DNA of 64,000 nucleotides from Lutispora thermophila DSM 19022 (GCF_900142105.1 NZ_FQZS01000003.1:125720-189719), one strand, 5' to 3'. Positions 27,002-37,143 are shown, counted from the stretch's first letter. Made by a program: numbers and translations. The notes: a model not told the origin generated them from the sequence alone.

Positions 27002-28339
27002 ATGTGCGGGATAGTTGGAATATATGATAGGGGTAATATAAATGCAGCCAATGCAGCATATTATAGCTTGGTGGCAATGCAGCACCGAGGTCAGGAAAGC
27101 GCAGGAATTGCTATAAATAACGACGGCATAATAACCTGCTACAAGGATATGGGATTTGTAAACGAAGTGTTTGACGAGAGGATACTTGGCTTATTAAAAG
27201 GAGATATGGCTATAGGACATGTAAGGTATTCAACAGCGGGAGCGAGCTTTGCGGCCAATGCACAGCCTATAGTCGTAAAGTATAAGAATGGTAATCTGGC
27301 TCTTTCACATAATGGTAGCTTAATAAATGCGGATTTGCTAAGAAGCCAATTGGAAGATGACGGAATGATATTTAGCACCACTACAGACACTGAAGTCATT
27401 GCCGCTTTGATAGCCAGAAACTATAAAGGAGATATAGTAGAGGCAATAAAGAACACAATGGAAATAATAAAAGGTTCATATGCTTTGACCATATTGACTG
27501 ACAACAAGTTGATTGGAGTAAGAGATGGATATGGTATAAGACCATTGGTGTTGGGAAAACTTGAAAATGGGTATGTTCTGGCTTCTGAAAGTTGCGCTTT
27601 GGATACTGTGGGGGCTCAGTTCATAAGAGATGTAAGGCCTGGAGAAATATTAGTCATAGATGAGACTGGTATGAAAAGCGTAGATTATATTAACAACTTG
27701 CCCAAGAAAATTTGCTTATTTGAGCATATATATTTTGCCAGACCGGACAGTATCATAGATGGCATCAGCATGTACAAGGCGAGAGAAAATGCAGGCAGGA
27801 TATTGGCTAAAGAACAGCCGGCTATTGCGGATACAGTAATATCGGTGCCTGATTCCGGTACTCCAGCTGCCATAGGTTATGCCAACGAGTCGGGAATACC
27901 TTTTTCTATTGGTTTAATCAAAAACAGGTACGTAGGAAGAACCTTCATTCAACCTACTCAGTCCATGAGAGAACTGGGAGTAAAACTAAAGCTCAATCCT
28001 TTGAGGGATAATATAAAAGGCAAAAGGGTTGTAATGGTGGATGACAGCATAGTTAGAGGTACTACCAGCAAAAAAATTGTACAGGCTTTGAGAGATGCAG
28101 GAGCATCGGAAGTTCATGTAAGGGTCAGTTCACCACCGGTTATAAGCTCCTGTTACTATGGAATAGACACTCCAAATATAGAAGAGCTGATAGGTGCCAA
28201 AAATACAATTGAAAAAGTAAGGCAATACATCGGAGCAGATAGTCTAGGTTACTTGAGTATTGAGGGTATTCTTGCCGCTGTAGGCAGCAAGGGTGAAGGT
28301 TTTTGTACGGCCTGTCTTAACGGCGAATATCCTATTTAA
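27002..28339 (+). CDS. purF: Amidophosphoribosyltransferase
   Basis: PurF makes phosphoribosylamine from PRPP and glutamine, the first step of the pathway. At 445 residues it starts MCGIVGIYDRG, so the catalytic Cys directly follows the initiator Met and there is no propeptide as in Bacillus. The PRPP-binding motif VVMVDDSIVRGTT is present. Cysteines in KKICLFEHIYFARP, ISSCYYGID and FCTACLNG match the positions of [4Fe-4S] ligands in the Bacillus enzyme, suggesting an iron-sulfur, oxygen-sensitive enzyme. Confidence 0.96.
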   Translation: MCGIVGIYDRGNINAANAAYYSLVAMQHRGQESAGIAINNDGIITCYKDMGFVNEVFDERILGLLKGDMAIGHVRYSTAGASFAANAQPIVVKYKNGNLALSHNGSLINADLLRSQLEDDGMIFSTTTDTEVIAALIARNYKGDIVEAIKNTMEIIKGSYALTILTDNKLIGVRDGYGIRPLVLGKLENGYVLASESCALDTVGAQFIRDVRPGEILVIDETGMKSVDYINNLPKKICLFEHIYFARPDSIIDGISMYKARENAGRILAKEQPAIADTVISVPDSGTPAAIGYANESGIPFSIGLIKNRYVGRTFIQPTQSMRELGVKLKLNPLRDNIKGKRVVMVDDSIVRGTTSKKIVQALRDAGASEVHVRVSSPPVISSCYYGIDTPNIEELIGAKNTIEKVRQYIGADSLGYLSIEGILAAVGSKGEGFCTACLNGEYPI

Positions 28340-28388
28340 TTGCTAAATTCTGGTCGCTAAATTATAAACTTGGAATAGTTAGTGTTCA

Positions 28389-28483
28389 TTCAGGACATAG
28401 GCAACATTATTGGAGAGATTGACTTGCAGTCTTACAACTTTTACACTATTTATGGAAGGACATAATGTTGCCTATGTCCTGAA
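28389..28483. repeat. Long inverted repeat between purF and purM
   Basis: The arms 28389-28410 and 28462-28483 are perfectly complementary over 22 bp and enclose 51 nt. It lies in a 324-bp gap that is otherwise free of genes. It could be a small MITE-like insertion or an RNA stem that modulates readthrough into purM. There is no T-run directly after the stem. Confidence 0.8.
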
Positions 28484-28663
28484 GTTGCAGTGGGATTTTT
28501 TATAATTGATAATCTTGTGTTAGCCATTTAGCAGAGTCATAAAGACTTAATGTTGATGCAATAAATCAGCGAACAGCAAACCTTATATACTGTTAAATTA
28601 CAAAATTGGAATTTAGCGTTTTCGTGGATTTTGCGGTTAATAAAATAAAGAAGGTGAAAAAAG

Positions 28664-29704
28664 ATGGATGATAGATTGACATACAAGAATGCTGGAGTAG
28701 ATGTGGAAGCTGGATATGAAGCTGTAAGGTTGATGAAAGAACATGTGAGGAAGACATATATACCTGGCGTAATGGGAGAGTTAGGAAGTTTTGGAGGTTT
28801 TTTTATGCCAAGTTTTTCCGGAATGAAAGAGCCGGTTTTGGTATCAGGTACTGATGGTGTAGGTACAAAGCTACAGATAGCTTTTATGATGGATAGGCAT
28901 GATACTATAGGTATAGATTGTGTTGCCATGTGTGTAAATGATATTGCCTGCCACGGAGCCAAGCCTTTATTTTTTCTGGACTATATTGGTACAGGCAAGC
29001 TGAATCCCAAAAAGGCGGAAGCAGTTGTAAAGGGAATATGTGATGGTTGTATACAGGCTGGCTGTGCTTTGATAGGTGGTGAAACAGCCGAGATGCCGGG
29101 TTTTTATAAGGATGAGGAGTACGACTTGGCTGGTTTTGCAGTTGGCATAGTGGATAAGGAAAGAGTAATAAATGGCGAGAAGGTAAAAGAGGGAGATGTG
29201 ATCATAGGTCTTGGTTCCAACGGAGTTCATAGCAATGGATACTCTCTCGTAAGAAAGCTTTTCTTTGGAATCAATGATTATAAAATGGATCATAAATTCC
29301 CTGAATTGGATTGCATTCTAGGAGAAGAATTGTTAAAACCTACAAGAATATATGTAAAGACAATACTGAATCTTGTTGAAAAGTACAATATCAAAGGAAT
29401 TGCCCACATAACGGGTGGTGGATTCATAGAAAACATACCTAGGACCATACCTAAGGGATTAAGGGCTAGAGTAGAACTAGGAAGCTGGGATGTGCTGCCC
29501 ATTTTTAGGCTTATGAAGGATTTAGGCAAAATAGAGGATGAAGTATTATACAACACCTTCAATATGGGAATAGGTCTCGTGATAATTGCAGATAAGACAG
29601 AAGCAGATAGCATCATGGAAGATTTGAAGAATATGGGGGAGAAAGCATATATCATAGGAGAAATCGCAGATGGAGAGGGAGGAATAGAGTTATGCAAAAA
29701 GTAA
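28664..29704 (+). CDS. purM: Phosphoribosylformylglycinamidine cyclo-ligase (AIR synthetase)
   Basis: PurM closes FGAM to AIR using ATP. The 346 residues have the AIRS fold motifs [34 protein letters not shown] and [13 protein letters not shown]. The start [17 protein letters not shown] is typical. It overlaps purN by 13 bp, so they are translationally coupled. Confidence 0.96.
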   Translation: MDDRLTYKNAGVDVEAGYEAVRLMKEHVRKTYIPGVMGELGSFGGFFMPSFSGMKEPVLVSGTDGVGTKLQIAFMMDRHDTIGIDCVAMCVNDIACHGAKPLFFLDYIGTGKLNPKKAEAVVKGICDGCIQAGCALIGGETAEMPGFYKDEEYDLAGFAVGIVDKERVINGEKVKEGDVIIGLGSNGVHSNGYSLVRKLFFGINDYKMDHKFPELDCILGEELLKPTRIYVKTILNLVEKYNIKGIAHITGGGFIENIPRTIPKGLRARVELGSWDVLPIFRLMKDLGKIEDEVLYNTFNMGIGLVIIADKTEADSIMEDLKNMGEKAYIIGEIADGEGGIELCKK

Positions 29705-30324
29705 GAATTGGTGTCCTCATATCTGGTGGCGGATCAAACTTGCAGGCTTTGATAGACAATGTTGAAAATGGATATATCAACGGGGAAATTGTTATGGTCA
29801 TATCTGATAAAAAAGGTGTCTATGGCATAGAAAGGGCAAGAAAACACGGCATCAATGCTGTTGAAATAGATAAAAAGGAATTTGAAGATAGAAACGCATT
29901 CATGAAAGCTATCATAAATGAACTGGAAAGACATAAGGTGGAACTGGTTGTATTGGCAGGCTTCTTAAGTATTTTGTCTCAAGATGTTATAGAAAGGTAT
30001 AGAAACAGGATAATGAATACCCATCCGTCTTTGATACCTGCTTTTTGCGGTAAAGGTTACTATGGATATAGAGTTCATAAAGCTGTATTGGAATACGGAG
30101 CAAAGGTTTCAGGAGCAACGGTGCATTTTGTGGATGAAGGGACGGATACAGGTCCTATCATACTCCAAGAAGCGGTAAAGGTAGAAGATGATGATACACC
30201 AGAGACTCTTGCAGCCAGGATTTTGAGTGTGGAACATAAGTTATTGCCACAAGCAGTGAAACTATACTGTGAAGGTAAACTTATGGTAGAAGGAAGAAAA
30301 GTAGTAATTAAAACTATGAACTAA
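29692..30324 (+). CDS. purN: Phosphoribosylglycinamide formyltransferase
   Basis: PurN transfers a formyl group from 10-formyl-THF to GAR. The 210 residues carry [13 protein letters not shown], the catalytic region [18 protein letters not shown] (Asn and His) and [13 protein letters not shown] (Asp). The length is normal. It overlaps the end of purM. Confidence 0.96.
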   Translation: MQKVRIGVLISGGGSNLQALIDNVENGYINGEIVMVISDKKGVYGIERARKHGINAVEIDKKEFEDRNAFMKAIINELERHKVELVVLAGFLSILSQDVIERYRNRIMNTHPSLIPAFCGKGYYGYRVHKAVLEYGAKVSGATVHFVDEGTDTGPIILQEAVKVEDDDTPETLAARILSVEHKLLPQAVKLYCEGKLMVEGRKVVIKTMN

Positions 30325-30380
30325 GGGTTCAGAACTCAGAGTTATGGTATTCTTTTTGGGTCTTTTTGGAATTACTGAAA
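30316..30380. repeat. Degenerate 7-bp tandem tract after purN
   Basis: Heptad-like units such as GAACTAA, GAACTCA and GAGTTAT follow the purN stop, then TATGGTATTC. It belongs to the dispersed intergenic family also seen near 33270, 45914 and 61580. Confidence 0.5.
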
Positions 30381-30438
30381 GATACTAAAAGGTTTATTAA
30401 AATATCAACTCGCATAAAAACTAATTGAGGTGATAAAT

Positions 30439-31980
30439 TTGATAAAAAGAGCAATCATAAGCGTTTCGGATAAGACAGGGATAATAGATTTTGCAAAAAA
30501 ACTCTATGAAATGGGTGTAGAGATAATATCAACGGGAGGAACTGCAAAGGCTTTATCTGATGCAGGTATCAAAGTAATACCTATTACAGATGTTACAGGA
30601 TTTCCCGAGTGCTTGGACGGCAGAGTAAAGACATTGCATCCTAATATATTTGCCGGTTTATTGGCTATGAAGGATAGACAGGATCATATGGAAACTCTCA
30701 AAGAACTCAAAATAGATACAATAGATATGGTGGTAGTAAATCTTTATCCTTTCAAGAAAACCATAGAAAAAGAAGGAATTCTTTTGGAAGAGGCTATAGA
30801 AAATATAGACATAGGTGGACCTTCCATGCTTAGAGCTGCAGCCAAAAACTATAAAGACGTAGCAGTTATCACTGATCCTATGGATTATGATATGGTTTTG
30901 GCAGAAATGAAGGAATACGGAACAGTAACGGATAAAACCAGATTTAAGCTGGCTGCTAAAGTTTTCAACCATACAGCCCACTATGACGCATTGATAGCCA
31001 ATTATTTATGGGACAAAGCTGGTATGGAAAAGTATCCCCAATTATTAACACTCACCTTTGAGAAGGCTCAAGATTTAAGATATGGAGAAAACCCTCACCA
31101 GGATGCTGCTTACTATAAAGATCCTCTCAAATCTATGGGTATGCTTCATAATGCTGAACAGTTAAATGGCAAGGAACTGTCCTATAACAATATAAATGAT
31201 GCAAATGCCGCTTTGGAGTTGTTGAAGGAGTTTAATGAACCTGCATGTATTGCCGTTAAGCATGCTAATCCTTGCGCTGTAGGCATCGGAGAGGATATTT
31301 TTGAGGCATATATGAAAGCTTATGAAGGGGACCCGGTTTCTATATTTGGTGGTATAGTGGCATTAAATGAAGAAGTGGATGCAAAAACTGCAGAAGAAAT
31401 GACAAAAATATTCCTTGAAATTATAATTGCGCCTTCATATAGTGATGAGGCATTGGGCATATTAAAGCAAAAGAAGAACTTGAGGATTTTGAAATTGGAC
31501 AACATTAAATTTAGACAGGAAAAGGCATATGAGCTTAAGCGGGTATCCGGAGGTTTGCTTATTCAGGATTCAGACCATGTTGATTTTTCCGTGGAAGATA
31601 TAAAGTATGTTACTGAGAAAAAACCTACACAAGAGCAGATTAAAGATATGTTATTTGCTTGGAAGGTAGTTAAGCATGTAAAATCCAATGCTATTGTAAT
31701 AGCTAAGAACGGCAAGACTTTAGGCATAGGTCCAGGACAGACCAATAGAATATGGTCTGCCCAGATGAGCATTGACAGGGCTGGAGAGCAAGTGAAAGGC
31801 GCAGTTATGGCATCAGATGCATTCTTCCCCTTTGCAGATGTTGCAGAAGCTGCTGCAAATGCAGGTATATCTGCCATAATCCAGCCCGGTGGCTCAATAA
31901 GAGATGATGATTCCATAGAAGCTTGTAATAGGGCAGGCATAGCCATGATTTTTACAGGTATGAGGCATTTTAAACACTAA
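30439..31980 (+). CDS. purH: Bifunctional AICAR formyltransferase/IMP cyclohydrolase
   Basis: PurH performs the last two steps to IMP. The 513 residues have an N-terminal IMP cyclohydrolase domain ([34 protein letters not shown]) and a C-terminal formyltransferase domain with [14 protein letters not shown] and the catalytic [11 protein letters not shown]. The TTG at 30439 is six bases after GAGGTG; the GTG at 30430 is part of that ribosome-binding site. Confidence 0.96.
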   Translation: MIKRAIISVSDKTGIIDFAKKLYEMGVEIISTGGTAKALSDAGIKVIPITDVTGFPECLDGRVKTLHPNIFAGLLAMKDRQDHMETLKELKIDTIDMVVVNLYPFKKTIEKEGILLEEAIENIDIGGPSMLRAAAKNYKDVAVITDPMDYDMVLAEMKEYGTVTDKTRFKLAAKVFNHTAHYDALIANYLWDKAGMEKYPQLLTLTFEKAQDLRYGENPHQDAAYYKDPLKSMGMLHNAEQLNGKELSYNNINDANAALELLKEFNEPACIAVKHANPCAVGIGEDIFEAYMKAYEGDPVSIFGGIVALNEEVDAKTAEEMTKIFLEIIIAPSYSDEALGILKQKKNLRILKLDNIKFRQEKAYELKRVSGGLLIQDSDHVDFSVEDIKYVTEKKPTQEQIKDMLFAWKVVKHVKSNAIVIAKNGKTLGIGPGQTNRIWSAQMSIDRAGEQVKGAVMASDAFFPFADVAEAAANAGISAIIQPGGSIRDDDSIEACNRAGIAMIFTGMRHFKH

Positions 31981-31992
31981 GGAGGTGCCGAA

Positions 31993-33246
31993 GTGAAGGT
32001 ATTGGTAGTAGGCAGTGGCGGCAGGGAGCATGCTCTGGTATGGAAGCTGCTTCAAAGTCCAAAAGTCAATTATATCTATTGTGCTCCTGGTAATGGCGGC
32101 ATAAAACAGATGGCAGAATGTGTAGATATAGAAGCCGATGACATAGAAGGATTATGCCGGTTTGCAAAGAAACAGAGAATAGATCTTACTGTAGTAGGGC
32201 CAGAGCTTCCATTGAGTCTTGGCATTGTAGATGCTTTTGAGAAAGAAGGCTTAAGGATATTCGGACCTAGAAAGAATGCAGCCATATTGGAAAGCAGCAA
32301 GGCTTTTGCAAAAGATTTTATGCAGAAATATGGGATACCTACTGCGAAATACAATACTTATGAAGATCCGGACAAGGCAAAAGAAGATATTGGCAGCTTT
32401 GGATTACCGGTGGTCATAAAAGCAGATGGTTTAGCAGCAGGCAAAGGAGTAATAATCGCCAACACTAAAGAAGAAGCATTGAATGCCATAGATACCATGA
32501 TGACGGATAAGCATTTTGGAGAAGCTGGCAATAAAGTGGTTATAGAAGAGTTTATACAAGGAAAAGAAGCTTCAATTCTAGCTTTCGTAGATGGTAAAAC
32601 AGCTGTACCTATGGTTAGTGCTCAGGATTATAAAAGGGTTTTTGATGATGACAAGGGACTTAATACAGGAGGTATGGGGGCCATCTCTCCTGTGCCTCAC
32701 TATGATGAAAAGGTTGAAGCGGATGTTATGCAGCGAATCATAAAGCCTACAGTTGAAGCCATGAATAAGGAAAACAGGCCCTATAAAGGAGTATTGTACT
32801 TTGGTCTTATGATTACCAATGAAGGCCCCAAGGTTATTGAGTACAATTGTCGTTTTGGAGATCCGGAGACGGAAGCGGTGCTTCTTAGATTGGAAAGTGA
32901 CCTGGTAGAGATCATGGAAGCTGTTATTGAAGAAAGACTTCATGAGGTAGAGATAAAATGGAGCAGTAATGCAGCTATGTGCGTAGTCATGGCTTCAGGA
33001 GGATATCCGGGAAGCTTCCGGAAAGGGTATGAGATCAATGGGCTTGAAAAGGAAGAACAAGGAATCATATTTCATGCAGGAACTAAATACATAGACGGCA
33101 AAACTGTCACCAATGGCGGTAGGGTTTTGGTTTTCGGCGCATTAGGCAGAACATTGGAAGAAGCAAGAGCCATTGTTTATGGAGATATGGAAAAGGTAAG
33201 TTTTACAGATTGTCATTATAGGCGCGATATTGGATTAGTTAAGTAG
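31993..33246 (+). CDS. purD: Phosphoribosylamine-glycine ligase
   Basis: This ATP-grasp enzyme joins phosphoribosylamine and glycine to GAR. The 417 residues contain MKVLVVGSGGREHALVWKL, the ATP-grasp region VVIKADGLAAGKGV, and GVLYFGLMIT...EYNCRFGDPETEA. The GTG start follows GGAGGTG. It is the last gene of the riboswitch-controlled group. Confidence 0.97.
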   Translation: MKVLVVGSGGREHALVWKLLQSPKVNYIYCAPGNGGIKQMAECVDIEADDIEGLCRFAKKQRIDLTVVGPELPLSLGIVDAFEKEGLRIFGPRKNAAILESSKAFAKDFMQKYGIPTAKYNTYEDPDKAKEDIGSFGLPVVIKADGLAAGKGVIIANTKEEALNAIDTMMTDKHFGEAGNKVVIEEFIQGKEASILAFVDGKTAVPMVSAQDYKRVFDDDKGLNTGGMGAISPVPHYDEKVEADVMQRIIKPTVEAMNKENRPYKGVLYFGLMITNEGPKVIEYNCRFGDPETEAVLLRLESDLVEIMEAVIEERLHEVEIKWSSNAAMCVVMASGGYPGSFRKGYEINGLEKEEQGIIFHAGTKYIDGKTVTNGGRVLVFGALGRTLEEARAIVYGDMEKVSFTDCHYRRDIGLVK

Positions 33247-33266
33247 CTGCGTTGCCTTGGGTATTC

Positions 33267-33320
33267 CTTTTAGGTCTGGTCTCAAGTCGCTGGTCTATGG
33301 TATTAGGATATTCCTCCTAA
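33267..33320. repeat. Degenerate 7-bp tandem tract after purD
   Basis: After TATTCCTTTTAGG, heptads CTGG-TCTCAAG-TCGCTGG-TCTATGG-TATTAGG repeat with period 7. It is a member of the dispersed intergenic family. Confidence 0.6.
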
Positions 33321-33386
33321 GTCTTTTGGATTTATGTAGATTAACACAGCAGGTTTTTTGGAGCAATTTCGATACTGTAGCAAAAT

Positions 33387-33596
33387 AGAATAAGCATATG
33401 TACAGTTCACAAAGATATTGATTTTGGTAACTCTAAAGCTCATATCCTAAGAAAAATCTAACGCCTCCCAAAGAGCCTCCATGCTCTGGAAGGCTTGGGC
33501 AGCATTCGTGCTGTCCATACGATTTTTCTAAGGATATTTCGCTAAGAGTTACGACCAAAATCAATAAATATGTTCACTTGCACATATGCTTATTCT
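33387..33596. repeat. Large imperfect inverted repeat (MITE-like or structured RNA)
   Basis: The arms 33387-33458 and 33521-33596 are reverse-complementary with few mismatches: the outer 14 bp and a GATTTTGGT block match exactly, as does the inner GAAAAATC. The 62-nt centre folds further, including a CAGCA-TTCG-TGCTG hairpin and an AGAGC/GCTCT hairpin. It is flanked by direct copies of TACTGTAGC (33373-33381, 33602-33610). No coding potential is seen. Confidence 0.75.
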
Positions 33597-33601
33597 CTAG
33601 T

Positions 33602-33721
33602 TACTGTAGCTTTCTTACATACAATAAAATCTAAGGGATATATAAGAGAGCATTAGAGTAACCAAAGTTAATAACCCATGCGATATTATATATCCCTTAG
33701 ATTGGCTATTATGCTACAGCA
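33602..33721. repeat. Second inverted repeat (MITE-like)
   Basis: A perfect 18-bp inner stem (33628-33645 with 33686-33703) lies inside weaker outer ends: TACTGTAGC at 33602-33610 and GCTACAG at 33713-33719. Its loop holds GAGCATTAGAGTAA, which recurs in the gap before ligA near 45962. Confidence 0.7.
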
Positions 33722-33756
33722 ACTATTTATTTGCCCTATAGTGATTCTAAAAAACC

Positions 33757-33855
33757 CGTCGTGTAAATCCGTGCTCCTCAAAAATGCCCTAGTGGATTAC
33801 CCTAGCACGTGTGTCTCGTGCCGTGAGCCGGAACCTGGAAGGAATACCCTGTAAC
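33757..33855. repeat. Dispersed intergenic repeat, copy 1
   Basis: About 85-95 bp are similar to 61938-62030; shared words include AAATCC, CCCTAG, TACCC and CACGTG/CTCGTG. No ORF is seen. It continues into a heptad tract (GGCTAGT-GACTAGA-GACTAAT) at 33862-33882. Confidence 0.55.
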
Positions 33856-33887
33856 ACCAGAGGCTAGTGACTAGAGACTAATTCTTA

Positions 33888-33896
33888 TGGTATAAT
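33888..33896 (+). promoter_or_regulatory. Extended -10 promoter for the EamA gene
   Basis: TGG-TATAAT (33888-33896) is an extended -10 element. A TGACTA from the heptad repeat lies 17 bp upstream in the -35 position, so the repeat may contribute to the promoter. Confidence 0.5.
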
Positions 33897-33933
33897 GATG
33901 CTATAGTTACTAGAAAAGAATGGAGAATAGGTT

Positions 33934-34812
33934 ATGAGTCAACAGCAAAGAAGTACCATAAATCCATATTTTGCGTTGATGTTATCAGTTCTATCCGTAT
34001 CTACATCATCAATATTTGTGAGGTTTTCAGATGCGCCGGCTATGGTGATATCTGCCTATAGGATGCTGTTTACATTAATACTTATGACACCTGTGGTACT
34101 GGTGAAACATAGGAAAGAGTTAGCTAAAATTACAAGACTAGATGCCTTGTATGCCATTGGAAGCGGTTTTTTTCTGGCATTGCATTTTGCCACATGGATT
34201 ACATCTTTAAAACTTACGACTGTTGCAGCATCTACAGTTTTGGTGCAAATGTCTCCCATATTCGTTGTAATTGGTTCTTACATATTTTTTAAAGAGACCA
34301 TAAATAAAACTTCACTAGTTGGAGTTATTACAGCTGTAGCTGGCAGCGTTTTGGTTGGTATGCTTGATTTCAGGATAGGAGGTACAGCACTGGCAGGTGA
34401 TTTTCTTGCCCTATCAGGAGCATTATTTATGGCTGGTTATCTGCTTATAGGGAGAGAATTGAGAAAGAGGATAAACCTTTTGCCTTATACATTTATAGTT
34501 TATGGAAGCTGTACATTGATTCTGATTATAGGATGTATATTTATGGGTATACCTCTGTATCCATATTCTATGAAAAACTATGCTATATTTTTTGCTTTGG
34601 CTTTCTTTTGCACCATTTTGGGCCATACCATATTCAATTGGGCTTTAAAGTATCTGCCTGCTTATGCTGTATCCATATGCAGTTTATTTGAACCGGTTGG
34701 TGCCACATTTTTGGCGTTTTTATTTTTAAGAGAGATTCCAGGATTTATGCAAATAATTGGACAGCTTCTTGTTCTTATTGGCTTATATATATTCATTGCA
34801 AGAGGTAAGTAG
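33934..34812 (+). CDS. DMT-superfamily (EamA) transporter
   Basis: This 292-residue membrane protein has ten predicted helices in two EamA repeats (SSIFVRFSDAPAMVISAYRMLF; AGYLLIGRELRKRINLLPYTF; SICSLFEPVGATFLAFLFLRE). Relatives export amino acids or other metabolites; the substrate cannot be given. It stands alone between the pur operon and the butyryl-CoA operon. Confidence 0.85.
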   Translation: MSQQQRSTINPYFALMLSVLSVSTSSIFVRFSDAPAMVISAYRMLFTLILMTPVVLVKHRKELAKITRLDALYAIGSGFFLALHFATWITSLKLTTVAASTVLVQMSPIFVVIGSYIFFKETINKTSLVGVITAVAGSVLVGMLDFRIGGTALAGDFLALSGALFMAGYLLIGRELRKRINLLPYTFIVYGSCTLILIIGCIFMGIPLYPYSMKNYAIFFALAFFCTILGHTIFNWALKYLPAYAVSICSLFEPVGATFLAFLFLREIPGFMQIIGQLLVLIGLYIFIARGK

Positions 34813-34916
34813 GTCGGGATGATATAAAATTATCAAAAAAGATGATATTTATTTCTTAATTGTGCTAGATGGTAATGTAAAAACTTTAACAAATGGAAAA
34901 TATATCAAAGGAGTAA

Positions 34917-34940
34917 GTGCCGTAAATTCGGCATTTTTTC
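34917..34940 (+). terminator. Terminator upstream of bcd
   Basis: TGCCG/CGGCA stem with a short loop, then TTTTTT-CC-TTTTTTT. It lies about 105 nt after the EamA stop. Confidence 0.65.
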
Positions 34941-35104
34941 CTTTTTTTATTGTCTGCTATGCATCTGCATATGAAGTTATTCTAATTCTAAGGGAAAAAT
35001 GGCTGATAATTAGTAATACACAATAATAAAGAACCTTATTAATAGTCTATTTTTTTGATTCCTTCAAATTTTATTGCAAAAAAAACTACAATCTGGCATA
35101 AAAT

Positions 35105-35122
35105 TTGCTAAAATTTTAACAA
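35105..35122 (+). promoter_or_regulatory. Rex-like operator and promoter of the butyryl-CoA operon
   Basis: TTGCTAA-AATT-TTAACAA matches the clostridial Rex site (TTGTTAA-N4-TTAACAA) at 17 of 18 positions, counting the spacer as free. It overlaps an extended -10 box (TGC-TAAAAT, 35106-35114). A TTGCAA at 35074 may serve as a -35 for an alternative -10. Rex would repress at low NADH/NAD+ and release when NADH rises. Confidence 0.75.
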
Positions 35123-35183
35123 TGGATATTATTTATCTGTATTAAATGATAAACAATACTCAAATTGTTAGGAGGGTATAAAT

Positions 35184-36323
35184 ATGAATTTTAATCTGAC
35201 TAAAGAGCAGGAAATGGTCAGAAAGCTTATGCGGGAATTTGCAGAAAAAGAAGTTAAGCCACTTGCAGCAGAAATTGACGAACAGGGAAGATTCCCGAGA
35301 GAAACTGTTGAGAAAATGGCTAAATATTCTATGATGGGAATACCATTTCCTAAAGAACTTGGAGGAGCAGGCGGGGATACCTTATCCTATATAATCGCCG
35401 TTGAAGAATTGTCCAGAGTTTGTGCAACTACAGGAGTTATACTTTCTGCTCATACTTCTCTAGGTGCACATCCAATATATCAATTTGGAACAGATGAGCA
35501 AAAAGAGAAATATTTGAAGCCTCTTGCAGAAGGAAAATACTTAGGTGCTTTTGGTCTTACTGAACCCAATGCAGGTACAGATGCAGCCGGCCAGCAGACA
35601 GTAGCTGTATTAAAAGGCGATCACTATGTGTTAAATGGAAGCAAGGTTTTCATCACAAACGGTGGAGAAGCTGATGTATATGTGATTTTCGCAATGACAG
35701 ATAAGTCCAAAGGAACAAAAGGAATCAGCGCTTTCATAGTAGAAAAGGATTTTCCTGGTTTTAGCATTGGAAAAATAGAAGATAAAATGGGTATTAGAGG
35801 TTCCAGCACTTCAGAACTTATTTTTGAAGATTGCATAGTTCCAAAAGAAAACCTTTTAGGCGAAGAAGGAAAGGGTTTTGCAATTGCAATGCAGACATTG
35901 GATGGAGGCAGAATAGGTATTGCAGCCCAAGCTCTTGGTATAGCCCAAGGTGCTTTGGATGAATGCACAAAATATATGAAAGAAAGAAAGCAGTTTGGTA
36001 AGCCATTGTCGTCTTTCCAGGGATTGCAGTGGATGTATGCAGATATGGCTACTAAAGTACAAGCTGCAAGATTTATGGTATATAATGCGGCTATTAAGAA
36101 AGATGAGAAGAAACCTTTCTCAGTAGACGCTGCAATGGCAAAGCTTTACGCAGCAGAGACAGCTATGGATGTAACTACAAAGGCAGTACAAATCCACGGC
36201 GGATATGGATACATTAAAGATTATCCAGTTGAAAGAATGATGAGAGATGCAAAGATAACTGAAATATATGAAGGTACTTCACAGGTGCAGAAGATGGTAA
36301 TATCTGCAAATCTGCTTAAGTAA
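35184..36323 (+). CDS. bcd: Butyryl-CoA dehydrogenase (short-chain acyl-CoA dehydrogenase)
   Basis: This FAD enzyme reduces crotonyl-CoA to butyryl-CoA with Etf. The 379 residues show the acyl-CoA dehydrogenase domains, with [53 protein letters not shown] and the catalytic glutamate in [11 protein letters not shown]. It is the first gene of a five-gene operon behind a Rex-like operator and has a strong AGGAGGGT ribosome-binding site. Specificity for butyryl-CoA is inferred from context. Confidence 0.93.
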   Translation: MNFNLTKEQEMVRKLMREFAEKEVKPLAAEIDEQGRFPRETVEKMAKYSMMGIPFPKELGGAGGDTLSYIIAVEELSRVCATTGVILSAHTSLGAHPIYQFGTDEQKEKYLKPLAEGKYLGAFGLTEPNAGTDAAGQQTVAVLKGDHYVLNGSKVFITNGGEADVYVIFAMTDKSKGTKGISAFIVEKDFPGFSIGKIEDKMGIRGSSTSELIFEDCIVPKENLLGEEGKGFAIAMQTLDGGRIGIAAQALGIAQGALDECTKYMKERKQFGKPLSSFQGLQWMYADMATKVQAARFMVYNAAIKKDEKKPFSVDAAMAKLYAAETAMDVTTKAVQIHGGYGYIKDYPVERMMRDAKITEIYEGTSQVQKMVISANLLK

Positions 36324-36339
36324 ATGGAGGTGCGATGAA

Positions 36340-37128
36340 ATGAAGATAATTGTTTGCATAAAACAAGTTCCGGATACCAATGAGGTAAGGATAGACCCAA
36401 AAACCGGCACCCTTATAAGAGAAGGTGTTCCAAGCATCATAAATCATGATGATAAAAACGCTTTAGAAGAAGCATTAAAGCTTAAAGATAAATATAAAGA
36501 CGTACATGTAACAGTTTTGACCATGGGACCACCACAGGCAGATGTGGCATTGAGAGAAGCCTTGGCTATGGGAGCAGACAGAGCCATATTGTTGTCCGAC
36601 AGAGCCTTTGCAGGTTCTGACACATGGGCTACTGCCAAGACTCTTACAGCAGCAGTTAAGAAAATAGCAGATTATGATATTATCTTCTGTGGAAGACAAG
36701 CTATAGATGGAGATACTGCTCAGGTTGGACCTCAGTTGGCTGAAGATTTGGGAATCCCACAGATAACATATGTTACTCATTTAGAGGTAAATGGCAAAGA
36801 AGTAAAAGCACACAGAGCTTTGGAAGATGGTTATGAAGTTCTAACCACCAAGATGCCATGTTTGTTGACAGCTATTAAGGAGTTAAATGAACCCAGATAT
36901 CCAAGCGTTAAAGGCATATTTGAAGCTTATAGGGAAAAACAGGTTGAAGTATGGAGCGCAAAGGATATTGACATAAATCTTAACGAAACAGGGCTTAACA
37001 GCTCACCTACAAATGTAAGACGAACCTTCACCCCAAGTCCAAAAGGACAGGGAATGATTTTGGAAGGTAGCGGCAGGGATACTGTTCAAGAACTGCTTTT
37101 CAAACTCGGTGAAAAGCATTTAATATAG
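36340..37128 (+). CDS. etfB: Electron-transfer flavoprotein beta subunit
   Basis: This 262-residue subunit has the ETF-beta signature (MKIIVCIKQVPDTNEVRIDPKTGTL, ALAMGADRAILLSDRAFAGSDTWATA, FCGRQAIDGDTAQVGPQ). With EtfA it carries electrons to or from Bcd. It starts 17 bp after bcd. In clostridia this Bcd-Etf complex often bifurcates electrons from NADH to ferredoxin and crotonyl-CoA; that is known of the family and is inferred here. Confidence 0.95.
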   Translation: MKIIVCIKQVPDTNEVRIDPKTGTLIREGVPSIINHDDKNALEEALKLKDKYKDVHVTVLTMGPPQADVALREALAMGADRAILLSDRAFAGSDTWATAKTLTAAVKKIADYDIIFCGRQAIDGDTAQVGPQLAEDLGIPQITYVTHLEVNGKEVKAHRALEDGYEVLTTKMPCLLTAIKELNEPRYPSVKGIFEAYREKQVEVWSAKDIDINLNETGLNSSPTNVRRTFTPSPKGQGMILEGSGRDTVQELLFKLGEKHLI

Positions 37129-37143
37129 AGGAGGCGTAAAAGG

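Noticed and set aside
34823-35026. Open frame of 67 codons with protein-like sequence (KKDDIYFLIVLDGNVKTLTNGKYIKG) upstream of bcd
   Set aside because: It has no ATG/GTG/TTG start near a ribosome-binding site, runs through a probable terminator hairpin and ends without a family match. It could be a gene remnant, but I cannot support it.
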